From contig NZ_BAFE01000020.1 in NCBI RefSeq assembly GCF_000247995.1, positions 1 through 64,000 of the forward strand: a stretch of 64,000 bases of DNA. Reading direction: 5' to 3'. Below, in pieces: positions 36,697 through 46,133 of the stretch. A program made the translations under genes and the position numbers. The notes below the pieces were generated by a model that saw nothing but the letters and a program-made list of their open reading frames with translations, was not told the origin of the DNA and did not search any database. How positions within the stretch are numbered: position 1 is the first letter of the stretch; each line of letters starts with the position of its first letter. Source of the stretch: Mobilicoccus pelagius NBRC 104925. GTDB lineage: Bacteria; Actinomycetota; Actinomycetes; Actinomycetales; Dermatophilaceae.

Positions 36697-37551
36697 TCAC
36701 CGGCCCGCGCGCTCGGCGCGGGCGGCCTCGACCGCCCGGACGACGGCGTCGACGGTCGAGTCGAAGTCGAGGTCTGAGGTGTCGAGGAGACGGACCCCGT
36801 CGGTCGGCTCGAGGAAGGAGGTGACGGCGGAGTCGTCGCGGTCGCGGCGCAGGACCTCGTCGCGGGTGGCGGCGAGGGCGGACTCCCCCGAGTCACCGTG
36901 GAGTTCGCGGGCACGGCGGGCGAGACGGGCCTGCTCGCTCGCGGTGAGGAGGAGACGCACGTCGGCGTCGGGGGCGACGACGCTCGTGATGTCGCGGCCC
37001 TCGGCGACGATGCCCTGGACGGAGCACCGGTCGACCCAGTCGCGTTGGAGCGCGATGAGGATCGCGCGGGTGGGCAGGTGACGGGCCACGGCGGACACCG
37101 CGGACGAGATCCGCGTCGTGCGGATCTCGGCGGTGACGTCGGCGTCACCGACCCGCACGTGGGGGTCGGTGGGGTCGGTGCCCATGACGAGGGGGAAGTC
37201 CGAGGCGGCGGCGGTGACCGCGGGCTCGTCGTCGAGGTCGATGCCCTGCTCGAGGCACCACCACGTGAGGGCCCGGTACATCGCACCGGTGTCGAGGTAG
37301 GCGAGTCCGAGGCGGCGCGCGACGGCACGGCTCACGCTCGACTTGCCCGAGCCGCTCGGACCGTCGATCGCGACGACGACGGACCGCGGGGTCTGCCCAC
37401 CGGGGGTCGCGGCGGCGGGCGCCGGCGCTCCGAGCGTGTGCGCGGATCCCGGCGCCGGCGGGGTGGCTGACGTGGTGGAGGCGGCGACGGTCTCGCGGGT
37501 CTCCTCGGACGGCTGGCCGGCTGCTTCTCCGGCGGCATCGGTGGCGCTCAC
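36697..37551 (-). CDS. cmk: Cytidylate kinase
   Basis: This 284-residue enzyme has P-loop [19 protein letters not shown], then [18 protein letters not shown] and [19 protein letters not shown], the classic CMP-kinase blocks. It phosphorylates CMP and dCMP. An N-terminal Ala/Pro/Thr-rich tail of about 60 residues precedes the kinase core. GTG 37551 has no ribosome site but TAGGCT lies 7 bases upstream, which suggests a leaderless mRNA. It is followed by der on the same strand. Confidence 0.95.
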   Translation of the reverse strand: MSATDAAGEAAGQPSEETRETVAASTTSATPPAPGSAHTLGAPAPAAATPGGQTPRSVVVAIDGPSGSGKSSVSRAVARRLGLAYLDTGAMYRALTWWCLEQGIDLDDEPAVTAAASDFPLVMGTDPTDPHVRVGDADVTAEIRTTRISSAVSAVARHLPTRAILIALQRDWVDRCSVQGIVAEGRDITSVVAPDADVRLLLTASEQARLARRARELHGDSGESALAATRDEVLRRDRDDSAVTSFLEPTDGVRLLDTSDLDFDSTVDAVVRAVEAARAERAGR

Positions 37552-37558
37552 GCCGCGC

Positions 37559-37564
37559 AGCCTA
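37559..37564 (-). promoter_or_regulatory. Probable -10 box for a leaderless cmk mRNA
   Basis: TAGGCT is followed by 7 bases and then GTG 37551; the same box and spacing precede the metallo-hydrolase gene at 46832. Confidence 0.5.
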
Positions 37565-37620
37565 GCGCGCGGGCCCGGGGGCGCCGCGGCGTGCGTCGGG
37601 CTTCCCCGGACCCGTCCGGG

Positions 37621-37690
37621 GTCACTCGGGGTCACTCGGGGTCACTCGGGGTCACTCGGGGTCACTCGGGGTCACTCGGGGTCACTCGGT
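37621..37690. repeat. 10-bp tandem repeat, seven units, at the tyrA 3' end
   Basis: GTCACTCGGG is repeated six times and followed by GTCACTCGGT. The tyrA stop (37682-37684) lies inside the first unit met by the ribosome. Because the period is 10 bases, the TGA in each unit falls in a different frame, giving stops in all three frames. Confidence 0.95.
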
Positions 37691-38800
37691 GAGGTTCCAG
37701 CCCCGCGCGAGGAGTCCGGCGCACAGCGGGTCGGCGGCGTCGGGGCGGACGAGGAGGTCGACGACGCCGACGAGACGTCCGACGGCGTGCTCCATGCGGA
37801 TGTCCTCGATGTTGACGCCCTCGTCGCCGACGTCGGCGAAGAGACGGGCGAGCATGCCCGGTTCGTCGGGGATGAGGACGGTGACGGTCGTGTACATCGT
37901 CGGCGAGGAGCCGTGCTTGCCGGGGATGCGGGCGTGGCCGGCATTGCCGTCGGCGAGCATCGCGGCGAGGGTCGCGCGTGCGCCGGGCGCCTCGGCGTCG
38001 GCGTCCTCGCGGAGCCCGTCGAGTGCGTCGAGCACCTCGCCGATCGCCGTGTGCAGCTCGCCGAGGACCGTCGACACGGCGGCGGCGTTGCCGACGAGGA
38101 TCTGCGTCCAGAGCGCCGGGTCGCTCGCGGCGATGCGGGTGACGTCGCGGACGCCCTGCCCGGCGAGGCCGACGGCGTCGGTGGAGAGGTCGCGGAGGCG
38201 AGCGGCGACGAGGCTCGCGGCGACCTGCGGCACGTGGGAGACGGCGGCGACGGCCTCGTCGTGCTCGTGGGCGGGCATGCGCACCGGGGCACCGCCCGCC
38301 GCCGTCGCGAGGACGGTGACGGCCTCGACGGCGGCCGGGTCGCTGTGCTCGTGCGGGACGACGACCCACGGCCGCCCCTGGAAGAGGTCCGCACGTCCGG
38401 CGATCGCGCCGCTGCGCTCGCGCCCCGCCATCGGGTGGGAGCCGACGTAGCGCGTGACGTCGACACCGGCGGCGAGCAGATCCCCGAGGACGGCCGACTT
38501 CACCGACGCGACGTCGGTGACGACCGCGTGGGGGTGTGCCGCGAGACGCGCGGCGACGACGGCACCGACGACGTCCGGCGGCGCGGCGACGACGACGACG
38601 GCGGGTTCGGGGTCGTCGGCGGTCTCGAGGGCGCCCGCCCCGAGGTCCCGGGCCAGGGCGCAGGCCGTCGGCGACGGGTCGGAGAGCGTCACGGTGACGC
38701 CCTCGGCGCGGAGGGCGAGGCCGAGGCTCGTGCCGATGAGGCCCGTGCCGACGACGAGCACGGGCCCGAGGCCGCGCCCCGCCTCCCGCGGCACGCTCAC
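37682..38800 (-). CDS. tyrA: Prephenate dehydrogenase with C-terminal ACT domain
   Basis: This 372-residue enzyme has the NAD fold VLVVGTGLIGTSLGLAL, the substrate region SHPMAGRERSG, and a helical dehydrogenase domain with EHDEAVAAVSHVPQVAASLV. A C-terminal ACT domain (TVTVLIPDEPGMLARLFADV, then GVNIEDIRMEHAVGRLVGVV) probably gives tyrosine feedback. It oxidatively decarboxylates prephenate. GTG 38800 overlaps the rluB stop (GTGA). The last codons LTE lie in the first unit of the 10-bp repeat. Confidence 0.94.
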   Translation of the reverse strand: MSVPREAGRGLGPVLVVGTGLIGTSLGLALRAEGVTVTLSDPSPTACALARDLGAGALETADDPEPAVVVVAAPPDVVGAVVAARLAAHPHAVVTDVASVKSAVLGDLLAAGVDVTRYVGSHPMAGRERSGAIAGRADLFQGRPWVVVPHEHSDPAAVEAVTVLATAAGGAPVRMPAHEHDEAVAAVSHVPQVAASLVAARLRDLSTDAVGLAGQGVRDVTRIAASDPALWTQILVGNAAAVSTVLGELHTAIGEVLDALDGLREDADAEAPGARATLAAMLADGNAGHARIPGKHGSSPTMYTTVTVLIPDEPGMLARLFADVGDEGVNIEDIRMEHAVGRLVGVVDLLVRPDAADPLCAGLLARGWNLTE

Positions 38801-39771
38801 AGCCCGGCGGCCTTGTACAGTGCGGCGACCTCCCGTGAGTTGAGCGGCCGCAGCTTGCCCGGCTTGAGGTCACCGAGGAGGACGGGTCCGACCTGCACGC
38901 GGGTGAGGGTCTCGACGGGGTGGCCGACCTCCTCGAGGAGGCGACGCACGACGTGCTTGCGCCCCTCGTGGACGACGACCTCGACGATGGCGCGGCCCGG
39001 GGCGGAGTCGACGAGACGGAACGAGTCGACGGCGACCGGCCCGTCCTCGAGCTCGACGCCCTCCCGGAGCGTGCGGCCGACGTCGCGGTTCACCGGCCCG
39101 GGCACCGTGGCGACGTACGTCTTCGGGATGCCGTACGAGGGGTGCTGGAGGCGGTTGGCGAGCTCGCCGTCGTTCGTGAGGAGGAGGAGCCCGTCGGTGT
39201 CGACGTCGAGACGTCCGACGTGGAACAGGCGGTCGTTGCGCTGCTCGAGAAGATCCCCGAGGCAGGGACGGCCGAGGTCGTCGTGCATCGTCGAGACGAC
39301 CCCGAGGGGCTTGTTCAGGGCGAAGTAACGCCGGTCGGCGTCGAGCTGGATGCGTTCGCCGTCGACGTGGACGGTCTGGGTCGCCGGGTCGATACGCACG
39401 CCGAGCTCGGTGACGACCTGCCCGTCGACCTCGACACGGCCCTGGCCGATGATGACCTCACACGCACGGCGCGAGCCGACGCCGGCCGCGGCGAGGAGCT
39501 TCTGCAGCCGTACGCCGTTGGGGTCGTGGACGTCGACCTCGGGGGCGTTGCCGCGGGTGTTCCCCGCCGCGTTCCCACCCCGACGCCCCTTGGGCGGACG
39601 CATACCGAACCCGCGGTCCGGCCCGCCCGGCACCTGCCCCGAGGAGGACGACCAGCGGCCGCCACCCCGTGACGACGGCGATCCGCCCTTGCCTCCGCGA
39701 CGGGCGTCGCCGCGGCCACCTCGGCCTGCGCCTGCGGCGCCTCCTGCGCGTCCTCGACCTTGCCCGGTCAT
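38797..39771 (-). CDS. rluB: rRNA large-subunit pseudouridine synthase, RluB family
   Basis: This 324-residue protein starts with a basic Gly/Arg/Ser-rich tail of about 75 residues. An S4 RNA-binding domain (VRLQKLLAAAGVGSRRACEV) follows. The pseudouridine synthase core has YFALNKPLGVVST, the catalytic Asp in HVGRLDVDTDGLLLL, and HEGRKHVVRRLLEEVGHPV. By family it modifies 23S rRNA. ATG 39771 overlaps the scpB stop (ATATGA). It is coupled to tyrA on its other side. Confidence 0.93.
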   Translation of the reverse strand: MTGQGRGRAGGAAGAGRGGRGDARRGGKGGSPSSRGGGRWSSSSGQVPGGPDRGFGMRPPKGRRGGNAAGNTRGNAPEVDVHDPNGVRLQKLLAAAGVGSRRACEVIIGQGRVEVDGQVVTELGVRIDPATQTVHVDGERIQLDADRRYFALNKPLGVVSTMHDDLGRPCLGDLLEQRNDRLFHVGRLDVDTDGLLLLTNDGELANRLQHPSYGIPKTYVATVPGPVNRDVGRTLREGVELEDGPVAVDSFRLVDSAPGRAIVEVVVHEGRKHVVRRLLEEVGHPVETLTRVQVGPVLLGDLKPGKLRPLNSREVAALYKAAGL

Positions 39772-40538
39772 ATGCCGCCCCTTTCGGCGATCTCGTCCAC
39801 CTCGTGTCCCTCGGGCAGGTACGGCGCGAGCGGAGGGAGCTCCGCGAGCGACGACAACCCGAGGCGGGTGAGGAAGTAATCGGTCGTGCCGTACAGCACG
39901 GCACCGTGCTCGGTGTCGGTGCCGACCTCGTCGATGAGCCCTCGCGTCATCAGGGTGCGGACGACGCCGTCGACGTTGACGCCTCGTACCGCCGCGATGC
40001 GGGCACGCGAGACCGGTTGACGGTACGCGATGACGGCGAGGGTCTCCAACGCGGCCTTCGAGAGCTTGGCGCGTTGCCCGGCGATGACGAACCGTTCGAC
40101 GAGGGGGGCGTACTCGGCGCGGGAGTAGACGCGCCAGCCCGTCCCCGTCCGGCGGAGGCTGAACCCGCGTGCGTCACGGTCGTACTCGGCGGCGAGGTCG
40201 TGGAGGTGCTCCCACGCCTCGCGGGGCTCGATGTCGAGGGCGGCGGCGAGGGCCTCGGGGGTGACGGGTTCCTCGACGACCATGAGCACGGCCTCGATCG
40301 CGGAGCGCGCCCCGCCGGGCATCGTCGCGAGGTCGATCTCGTCGGGGTCGTCCGCCTCCCCTGCATCCTCGGGCTCCTCGGGCTCCGACGGCTCGGCGGG
40401 ATCGACGGCTTCGGCGGGCACCGACGACGAGTCGGTGGGCTCGGTCGTGCGCGGCACGGACTCCGCTGCGGCCTCCGGTCCCGCAGGCATCGCGTCGGGG
40501 TGGGCCGGCTCGGCTCCCCCGGTCGGTTCGCTGCTCAT
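39768..40538 (-). CDS. scpB: Segregation and condensation protein B
   Basis: This 256-residue SMC partner has an acidic N-terminus of about 90 residues, then the paired winged-helix ScpB domain: SAIEAVLMVVEEPVTPEALA, RAKLSKAALETLAVIAYRQP, VSRARIAAVRGVNVDGVVRT and LYGTTDYFLTRLGL. It works with ScpA and SMC in chromosome condensation. A strong AGGAGG precedes ATG 40538, which also overlaps the scpA stop. Confidence 0.95.
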   Translation of the reverse strand: MSSEPTGGAEPAHPDAMPAGPEAAAESVPRTTEPTDSSSVPAEAVDPAEPSEPEEPEDAGEADDPDEIDLATMPGGARSAIEAVLMVVEEPVTPEALAAALDIEPREAWEHLHDLAAEYDRDARGFSLRRTGTGWRVYSRAEYAPLVERFVIAGQRAKLSKAALETLAVIAYRQPVSRARIAAVRGVNVDGVVRTLMTRGLIDEVGTDTEHGAVLYGTTDYFLTRLGLSSLAELPPLAPYLPEGHEVDEIAERGGI

Positions 40539-41545
40539 GCGTCCTCCTGCGGCTCGGGGTGCGTGGGCTCGCCCGGCGGGGCGTCGTCCTGCGCGATGAC
40601 GGCGGCCCCCGCCGGGGACGCCGCGGTACCGGCGACGGGTGTCGTCACGTGCTCCTCGTCGAAGCCGGCCCCGGCCTGGAGGACGCCCTCCTCGCTGCCC
40701 GTCCACGCGACGAGGAGCTCTCCGAGGGGTTCGGGCTGGTCGAACGCGACCGCGGCCTCGCGGAAGAGGTCGAGCAGGGCGAGGAACCGGGCGACGACGA
40801 CGAGCGTGGAGTCGGCGTCCGCGACGAGCTCGCGGAACGTCGTCTGCCGCTCCCGGCGGAGGAGCTCGACGACGATGGCGGCCTGCTCCCGGACGCTCAC
40901 GAGCGGCTGGTGGAGGTGCTCGACACCCACGTGTGGCGGTGTGCGGGTGAGCGTGTCGGCGGCGATCATCGCGAGCTGCTCGGGCGTGACGGCGATGACG
41001 AGTTCGGGCAGCAGGGCGGCGAACCGGGGCTCCATCTCGGCCTGGCGAGCGATGATGCGGCCGGGGCCTGCCATGCGCTCCTCGGCCCAGGCGGCGACGT
41101 CCTTGAACGCCCGGTACTGGAGGAGGCGCGCGAAGAGGAGGTCGCGGGCCTCGATGAGTTCGAGGTCCTCTTCCTCGGGGTCGAGGGACGGCAGGAGCCG
41201 GGCCGCCTTGAGGTCGAGCAGCGTCGCCGCGACGAGGAGGAACTCGCTCGCCTGCGAGAGATCCCAGTCGACGTCGGCCGCCTGCTGGGCGCGGATGTGC
41301 GCGATGAACTCGTCGGTGACGGTCGCGAGGGCGATCTCGGTGAGGTCGAGGCGATGCTTGGCGATGAGTCCGAGGAGCAGCTCGAACGGCCCGGAGAAGA
41401 CGTCGAGGTGCACCTCGAACGGCTGCGGCGCGGCACGGCGGGTGAGGACACCACCGGGCGCCTCGACGGGTGCGGCGGCCTCCTCCGTGGGCGCGGCGGG
41501 GTCGAGGTCGCTCTCCCCCGCCGCCGTCTCAGGCGGCGCCGCCAC
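40535..41545 (-). CDS. scpA: Segregation and condensation protein A (kleisin)
   Basis: This 336-residue kleisin has FEVHLDVFSGPFELLLGLIA, KHRLDLTEIALATVTDEFIA and SEFLLVAATLLDLKAARLLP as the N-terminal SMC-binding part, and TFRELVADADSTLVVVARFL as the C-terminal winged helix. A tail of about 50 residues follows. GTG 41545 lies 17 bases inside the end of parA, so these genes are coupled, with the order parA-scpA-scpB conserved in actinobacteria. Confidence 0.95.
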   Translation of the reverse strand: MAAPPETAAGESDLDPAAPTEEAAAPVEAPGGVLTRRAAPQPFEVHLDVFSGPFELLLGLIAKHRLDLTEIALATVTDEFIAHIRAQQAADVDWDLSQASEFLLVAATLLDLKAARLLPSLDPEEEDLELIEARDLLFARLLQYRAFKDVAAWAEERMAGPGRIIARQAEMEPRFAALLPELVIAVTPEQLAMIAADTLTRTPPHVGVEHLHQPLVSVREQAAIVVELLRRERQTTFRELVADADSTLVVVARFLALLDLFREAAVAFDQPEPLGELLVAWTGSEEGVLQAGAGFDEEHVTTPVAGTAASPAGAAVIAQDDAPPGEPTHPEPQEDA

Positions 41546-42674
41546 GGGCGATGAGCTCCCGGGCGAGCTGACGGTAGGCCTCGGCGGCGTTGTGGCCGGG
41601 GGCGTAGCTCGTGATGGGTTCGGCGGCGAGGGTCGCGTCGGGGAACTTCACCGTGCGGCTGATGACCGTGTGGAAGACGCGGTCCTGGAAGTGGTCGACG
41701 ACGCTGGCCACGACCTCGCGGCTGTGGAGAGTGCGTCCGTCGTACATCGTCGCGAGGATGCCGTCGATCTCGAGGCGCGGGTTGAGGCGGTCGCAGACCT
41801 TCTCGATGGTCTCGACGAGGAGGGCGACGCCGCGCATCGCGAAGTACTCGCACTCGAGCGGGATGATGACGCCGTGCGCCGCGGTGAGGGCGTTGACGGT
41901 GAGCAGGCCGAGCGAGGGCTGGCAGTCGATGAGGACGACGTCGTACTCGTCCATGACGGGCCGCAGCACTCGGGAGAGGACCATCTCGCGGGCGACCTCG
42001 CCGACGAGCTGGACCTCGGCGGCCGAGAGGTCGATGTTGGCGGGGAGCAGGTCGAGGTCCGGGGTGCGCGTGTGCTGGATGACCTCGCGCACGTCGTGGC
42101 CGCGTTCGACGAGCAGGTTGTAGACGGTGAGGTCGAGGTCGTTCGCGCGGATGCCGAGACCGACCGAGAGGGCGCCCTGGGGGTCGAAGTCGACGAGGAG
42201 GACCTTGCGGCCGAGCTCCGCGAGCGCCGCGCCGAGGTTGATCGTCGTCGTCGTCTTGCCGACGCCGCCCTTCTGGTTGCACATCGCGATGACGCGGGCG
42301 GGCCCGTGGCCGGTGAGCGGCGGCGGGGTGGGGAACTCGGGCATGGGACGCCCGGTGACGCCGATGTGGCCGGAGGTCTCGGTGCCGGGGAGTCGGTCCT
42401 GCGCGCCCGTGCCGAGGCTCTCGACGGTCGTCGGCTGCGGCGCCTCGCCCTCGTACGTCTCGTCGTCGTACGTCTCGTCGTCGTACGTCTCGTCGTCGTC
42501 CGTCTCGACGTCGTCCGTCTCGTCCGCGTCGTCGTACCCCGGTGTGTCGACGGTCTCGACCTCGTCGGTCCCGAGGGTGCGCGTCTCGAGCCGGTCCTCC
42601 TGCGGGAGGGGGCCACCGCCGCCGACGCGGACCTCGTCGGCGGGGTGCGTCGGCTGCGTCTCGAACGCGCTCAT
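41529..42674 (-). CDS. parA: ParA/Soj-type ATPase
   Basis: This 381-residue protein has an acidic, repeat-bearing N-terminus of about 120 residues (ETYDDETYDDETYEGEAP). The ParA ATPase follows: deviant Walker A AMCNQKGGVGKTTTTINLG, then LLVDFDPQGALSVGLG and VVLIDCQPSLGLLTVNAL. The pairing with scpAB is standard for actinobacteria, but no parB is adjacent. ATG 42674 has GAGGA upstream. A TAGGGT box near 42743-42748 could be its promoter. Its role in segregation or scaffolding is inferred from the family. Confidence 0.93.
   Translation of the reverse strand: MSAFETQPTHPADEVRVGGGGPLPQEDRLETRTLGTDEVETVDTPGYDDADETDDVETDDDETYDDETYDDETYEGEAPQPTTVESLGTGAQDRLPGTETSGHIGVTGRPMPEFPTPPPLTGHGPARVIAMCNQKGGVGKTTTTINLGAALAELGRKVLLVDFDPQGALSVGLGIRANDLDLTVYNLLVERGHDVREVIQHTRTPDLDLLPANIDLSAAEVQLVGEVAREMVLSRVLRPVMDEYDVVLIDCQPSLGLLTVNALTAAHGVIIPLECEYFAMRGVALLVETIEKVCDRLNPRLEIDGILATMYDGRTLHSREVVASVVDHFQDRVFHTVISRTVKFPDATLAAEPITSYAPGHNAAEAYRQLARELIARGGAA
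42450..42535. repeat. Tandem 15-bp repeat in the parA N-terminal coding region
   Basis: Three near-identical 15-bp units (GTACGTCTCGTCGTC on the plus strand), followed by diverged copies, encode Tyr-Asp-Asp-Glu-Thr repeats. Unit length is a multiple of three, so gain or loss keeps the frame. Confidence 0.85.
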
Positions 42675-42776
42675 TCGTCCTCACTTCGGGTCGGGGTCTG
42701 GGGGCCGGGCACACGGGCGCAGCGTGCACGGATTCCGCCCCGACCCTACCAGCGCCTCCCCGGCCGTCGAGGCGCT

Positions 42777-42801
42777 CATCCGGGTGCTCTCGCCCCGGAT
42801 G
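42777..42801 (-). terminator. Hairpin terminator after xerD
   Basis: CATCCGGG (42777-42784) pairs with CCCGGATG (42794-42801) around a 9-base loop. It lies about 73 bases past the xerD stop. Confidence 0.6.
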
Positions 42802-42873
42802 CCCTGGGGGGCCAGAGGGTCCCGTCGTCGGCGTCGAGCGGCCACGAGACGGACGACCGGATCGACGGGGGCG

Positions 42874-43980
42874 TCAGTGGGCGCGGGGGTGGGCGGTCGC
42901 GTAGGTCTCGCGGAGATGGGCGGCGGTGACGAGCGTGTAGATCTGCGTCGTCGTCACGTCGGCGTGCCCGAGCAGGTCCTGGACGACGCGGACGTCGGCG
43001 CCACCCTCGAGGAGGTGCGTCGCGAAGGAGTGGCGGAGGGTGTGGGGACCGACGTGGCCGGAGAGTCCGGCGCGATCCGCGGCGGCGGAGACGACGCCCC
43101 ACGCGCTCTGCCGGGAGAGCGGGCCGCCTCGGGTGTTGAGGAAGAGTTCGTGGCCCGAACCACCACGGCTCCCCCGCCCGGCGGGCCGTCGCGTGACGAG
43201 GGCGGGTCGGCCGCCCGTGAGGTAGTCGGCGAGCGCACGGGTGGCGTAGCCGCCGACGGGGACGAGGCGTTGCTTGTTCCCCTTGCCGGTGAGGCGGACG
43301 ACGGGGACCGCCCCCGGCGCGCCGGGCACGGCGGGGGGCGTGGGCCCCTCAGTGAGGTCGGGGAGGTCGTCGACGACGAGACCGACGACCTCGCTGATGC
43401 GGGCGCCCGTGGCGTAGAGCGTCTCGACGAGGGCCCGGTCGCGCAGCCCGACCGGTCCGGGGGTCTCCGCGGCGGCCGCGATGAGGCGCTCGACGTCGTC
43501 GCGGCTCATCGCCTTGGGGAGTCGACGCGGTGTCGACGGTGGGGAGACCTCGGCGGCGACGTCCTCACCCACGACGCCCTCGAGGAGACAGAAGCGGTGG
43601 AACCCGCGCACCGCGGCGAGGAGTCGGGCGGTCGAGGAGGCCGAGAGGGCGCGGCGCCCGTCGGTGCCCTCCCGCACGGCGGTGACGAACTCGGTGACGT
43701 CGGCACGGCGGACGCCCGTGACGTCGTCGATCCCCCGGGACGCGAGGAACGCGTCGTACCGGTCGAGATCCCGTTCGTAGCTGCGGAGCGTGTTCGCCGC
43801 GAGTCCCCGCTCGATGCGGAGGTGGGCGAGCCACGCCGCCCGCCGCGCGGGCAGGGTGCGCGTCGTCCCGGTTGGCGTCGTCCCGGCCCCCGTGGGTTCG
43901 GCCGGAGCGGGTCCACCGGTCGTGCCGGGCACGAGCGACGACGTGGCCGAGGGCGAGGAGGACGGGTCGGGGCCGGTCAC
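42874..43980 (-). CDS. xerD: Tyrosine recombinase XerD
   Basis: This 368-residue protein is longer than E. coli XerD because of a polar N-terminal tail of about 45 residues and a Pro-rich insert near the catalytic Lys. The SAM-like DNA-binding domain ([20 protein letters not shown]) is followed by the catalytic domain: Arg in [12 protein letters not shown], Lys in [25 protein letters not shown] with His and Arg, [10 protein letters not shown], and the Tyr nucleophile in QIYTLVTA. With XerC it resolves chromosome dimers at dif. GTG 43980 overlaps the upstream stop (GTGA). Confidence 0.93.
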   Translation of the reverse strand: MTGPDPSSSPSATSSLVPGTTGGPAPAEPTGAGTTPTGTTRTLPARRAAWLAHLRIERGLAANTLRSYERDLDRYDAFLASRGIDDVTGVRRADVTEFVTAVREGTDGRRALSASSTARLLAAVRGFHRFCLLEGVVGEDVAAEVSPPSTPRRLPKAMSRDDVERLIAAAAETPGPVGLRDRALVETLYATGARISEVVGLVVDDLPDLTEGPTPPAVPGAPGAVPVVRLTGKGNKQRLVPVGGYATRALADYLTGGRPALVTRRPAGRGSRGGSGHELFLNTRGGPLSRQSAWGVVSAAADRAGLSGHVGPHTLRHSFATHLLEGGADVRVVQDLLGHADVTTTQIYTLVTAAHLRETYATAHPRAH

Positions 43981-44606
43981 TCGGCGCGTACCTGCCCGTC
44001 GCGGCCCCGCGCGGGGCGAAGTCCGACGCTGCGGAGTTCGAGGGCGGCGAGCGCGTGGACGACGCGGGCGTCGCCCGCCCGCCAGGCGGCGACGGGGTCG
44101 GGGGCGATCTCCGCGAGCCGCGGGAGGGGCTGGTTCGCCATGGCACGGAGGGCGAAGAGTTCGAGGTCGGCCTCGGAGTCGACGAGGAGTCGGGCCGCGG
44201 CCGCGCGGCGGGCGAACCGCACGCGGGAGACGACCCACGGCACGCCGAGACCGAGCGTGGGTCCGAGCGCGGTGACGAGGGCGAGGACGAGCGCGAGTCG
44301 CCCGACGGTCGTCTCGAACTGGGCACCGGCGGCGCTCGCCTCGGCGCCGACGCCGGCGACGCGGGAGAACGACTCCTGCAGCTGCTCCCCCGCGAACGGC
44401 ACCCCGCCGACGGTCGTTCCCGCGTCCATCATCGCCGCGCCGAAGTCGGTGGCGGTGCGCCGCAGCGTGCGGGCGGGTTCGGCGAGCTGGAGGACGAGGC
44501 CGTGGACGACCCGCGCCACCCACACCCACGCCACGCACCAGGCGAGGACGACGAGGTCGCCGGTGATCTGACGGGCACGACGCGTCGAGGTCTGGGAGTA
44601 CGTCAC
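43977..44606 (-). CDS. Membrane protein of unknown function, 209 aa
   Basis: Two hydrophobic segments ([20 protein letters not shown] and [20 protein letters not shown]) flank a polar middle of about 65 residues containing [20 protein letters not shown]. The C-terminal part, with [20 protein letters not shown], is predicted to be cytoplasmic. Similar two-helix proteins occur beside xerD and hisS in related actinobacteria, but I know no function. GTG 44606 follows GGATGGGG. The stop overlaps the xerD start. Confidence 0.8.
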   Translation of the reverse strand: MTYSQTSTRRARQITGDLVVLAWCVAWVWVARVVHGLVLQLAEPARTLRRTATDFGAAMMDAGTTVGGVPFAGEQLQESFSRVAGVGAEASAAGAQFETTVGRLALVLALVTALGPTLGLGVPWVVSRVRFARRAAAARLLVDSEADLELFALRAMANQPLPRLAEIAPDPVAAWRAGDARVVHALAALELRSVGLRPARGRDGQVRAE

Positions 44607-44680
44607 GTCCCCATCCTGACACCGGCGGCCCGCTCGACGGCCCGCGCCGAGCGCGCCCACCCCCGACGCGGGAGTGCGGT

Positions 44681-46036
44681 TCAGCGGGTCGTGACCGAGA
44701 TGTGCAGGTCGGCCTCGGGCGGGGTCCACGTCGCGGGGTCGGCGTCGACCTGCTCGCCGCTGCGGAGGTCCTTGACCTGGTCGACGGCGGGGGTGCCGTC
44801 GTCGGCGGGGCTGCCGGGGAACCAGACGAAGGGGATGCCGCGGCGGTCGGCGAACTTGATCTGCTTGCCGAACTTGGCGGCGGAGGGGGCGACCTCGCAC
44901 GCGATGCCCCGCTCGCGCAGGGCGGCGGCGATCCGCATCGACCGGGGACGCTCCTCCTCGTTGGCGAGCGCGACGAGGACGACCGAGGGCGACATGCGCG
45001 AGGCCTCGAGGGTCGGCATGAGCTTGGCGAGCAGGCGGGAGACACCGATGGAGATGCCGACGCCGGGGTAGGTGTGCTTGCCGTCGCTCGCGAGCGCGTC
45101 GTACCGGCCGCCGGAGCAGATGGAGCCGTAGGACTCCTGGCCGACGAGCTGGGTCTCGTACACGGTGCCCGTGTAGTAGTCGAGGCCGCGGGCGACCTTG
45201 AGGTCGGCGAGGAGGAGGCCGGGCGCGTGCTCGGCCGCGGCGTCCATGACCGTCGAGAGCGCCTGGAGACCCTCCTCGAGGACGGGGTGCTCGACGCCGA
45301 GGGCGCGCACGCGGTCGGCGAAGGAGGAGTCGGGGGCGTTGATCTCGGCGAGGGCGAGGCACTGCGCGGCCTGCTCGGCGGTGAGGCCCGCCTCGGTGAG
45401 CATCTCCGTGACGGCCTCGGGGCCGACCTTGTCGAGCTTGTCGACGACGCGCAGGACGGGCACGACCTGCTCGGGCGCGAGGCCGAGACCGAGGTAGAAG
45501 CCCTCGGGGATCTTGCGGTTGTTCACCTGGATGCGGAACGGCCCGATGGGCAGCTCGGCGAACGCGTCGGCGATGACGAGCGGCAGCTCCACCTCGTAGT
45601 GGAACGGCAGCTCACCGGCGTCGACGATGTCGATGTCGGCCTGGACGAACTCGCGGAACCGGCCGTCCTGCGGCCGCTCTCCACGCCACACCTTCTGGAT
45701 CTGGTAGCGGCGGAAGGGGAAGACGAGCTTGCCGGAGTTCTCCACCACGTATCGCGCGAACGGCACGGTGAGGTCGAAGTGGAGACCGAGCGCGGTCTCG
45801 GAGTCCTTCTCCTCCGCGTCGGCGGCGAGGCGGGAGACACCGTAGATCTCCTTGTCGGCGTCACCACCCTTGCCGAGGAGCCGTTCGACGGGCTCGACCG
45901 CGCGGGTCTCGATGCCGACGAACCCGTGGCTCTCGAACGTCCGGCGGATGACGTCGAGGAAGTGGGCCTCCACGGCGCGCTGCTGCGGCAGCCACTCGGG
46001 GAATCCAGACATGGGCATGATCTTGTTCTGGCTCAA
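44681..46036 (-). CDS. hisS: Histidyl-tRNA synthetase
   Basis: This class II synthetase of about 451 residues begins [17 protein letters not shown] after a short lead. Motif 2 is in [31 protein letters not shown] follows, and the His-specific site is in [14 protein letters not shown] and [10 protein letters not shown]. The C-terminal anticodon-binding domain has [19 protein letters not shown] 46036 would give the usual 8-9 residues before SGFPEWLP and has a weak GAAG upstream; ATG 46018 and ATG 46012 are alternatives. Confidence 0.93.
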   Translation of the reverse strand: MSQNKIMPMSGFPEWLPQQRAVEAHFLDVIRRTFESHGFVGIETRAVEPVERLLGKGGDADKEIYGVSRLAADAEEKDSETALGLHFDLTVPFARYVVENSGKLVFPFRRYQIQKVWRGERPQDGRFREFVQADIDIVDAGELPFHYEVELPLVIADAFAELPIGPFRIQVNNRKIPEGFYLGLGLAPEQVVPVLRVVDKLDKVGPEAVTEMLTEAGLTAEQAAQCLALAEINAPDSSFADRVRALGVEHPVLEEGLQALSTVMDAAAEHAPGLLLADLKVARGLDYYTGTVYETQLVGQESYGSICSGGRYDALASDGKHTYPGVGISIGVSRLLAKLMPTLEASRMSPSVVLVALANEEERPRSMRIAAALRERGIACEVAPSAAKFGKQIKFADRRGIPFVWFPGSPADDGTPAVDQVKDLRSGEQVDADPATWTPPEADLHISVTTR

Positions 46037-46133
46037 CGTTCTTCGTTCTTCCTGTCGGCGCGGGGACGCACGCGGCGCCCGCCGGGAGTGGGACGCGCCG
46101 GGCGTCGCCGCTTCGGATGGTCGGGTCGGAGGG

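Noticed and set aside
37621-37690. Tandem repeat as a CRISPR array
   Set aside because: Units are 10 bp with no spacers and no cas genes nearby.
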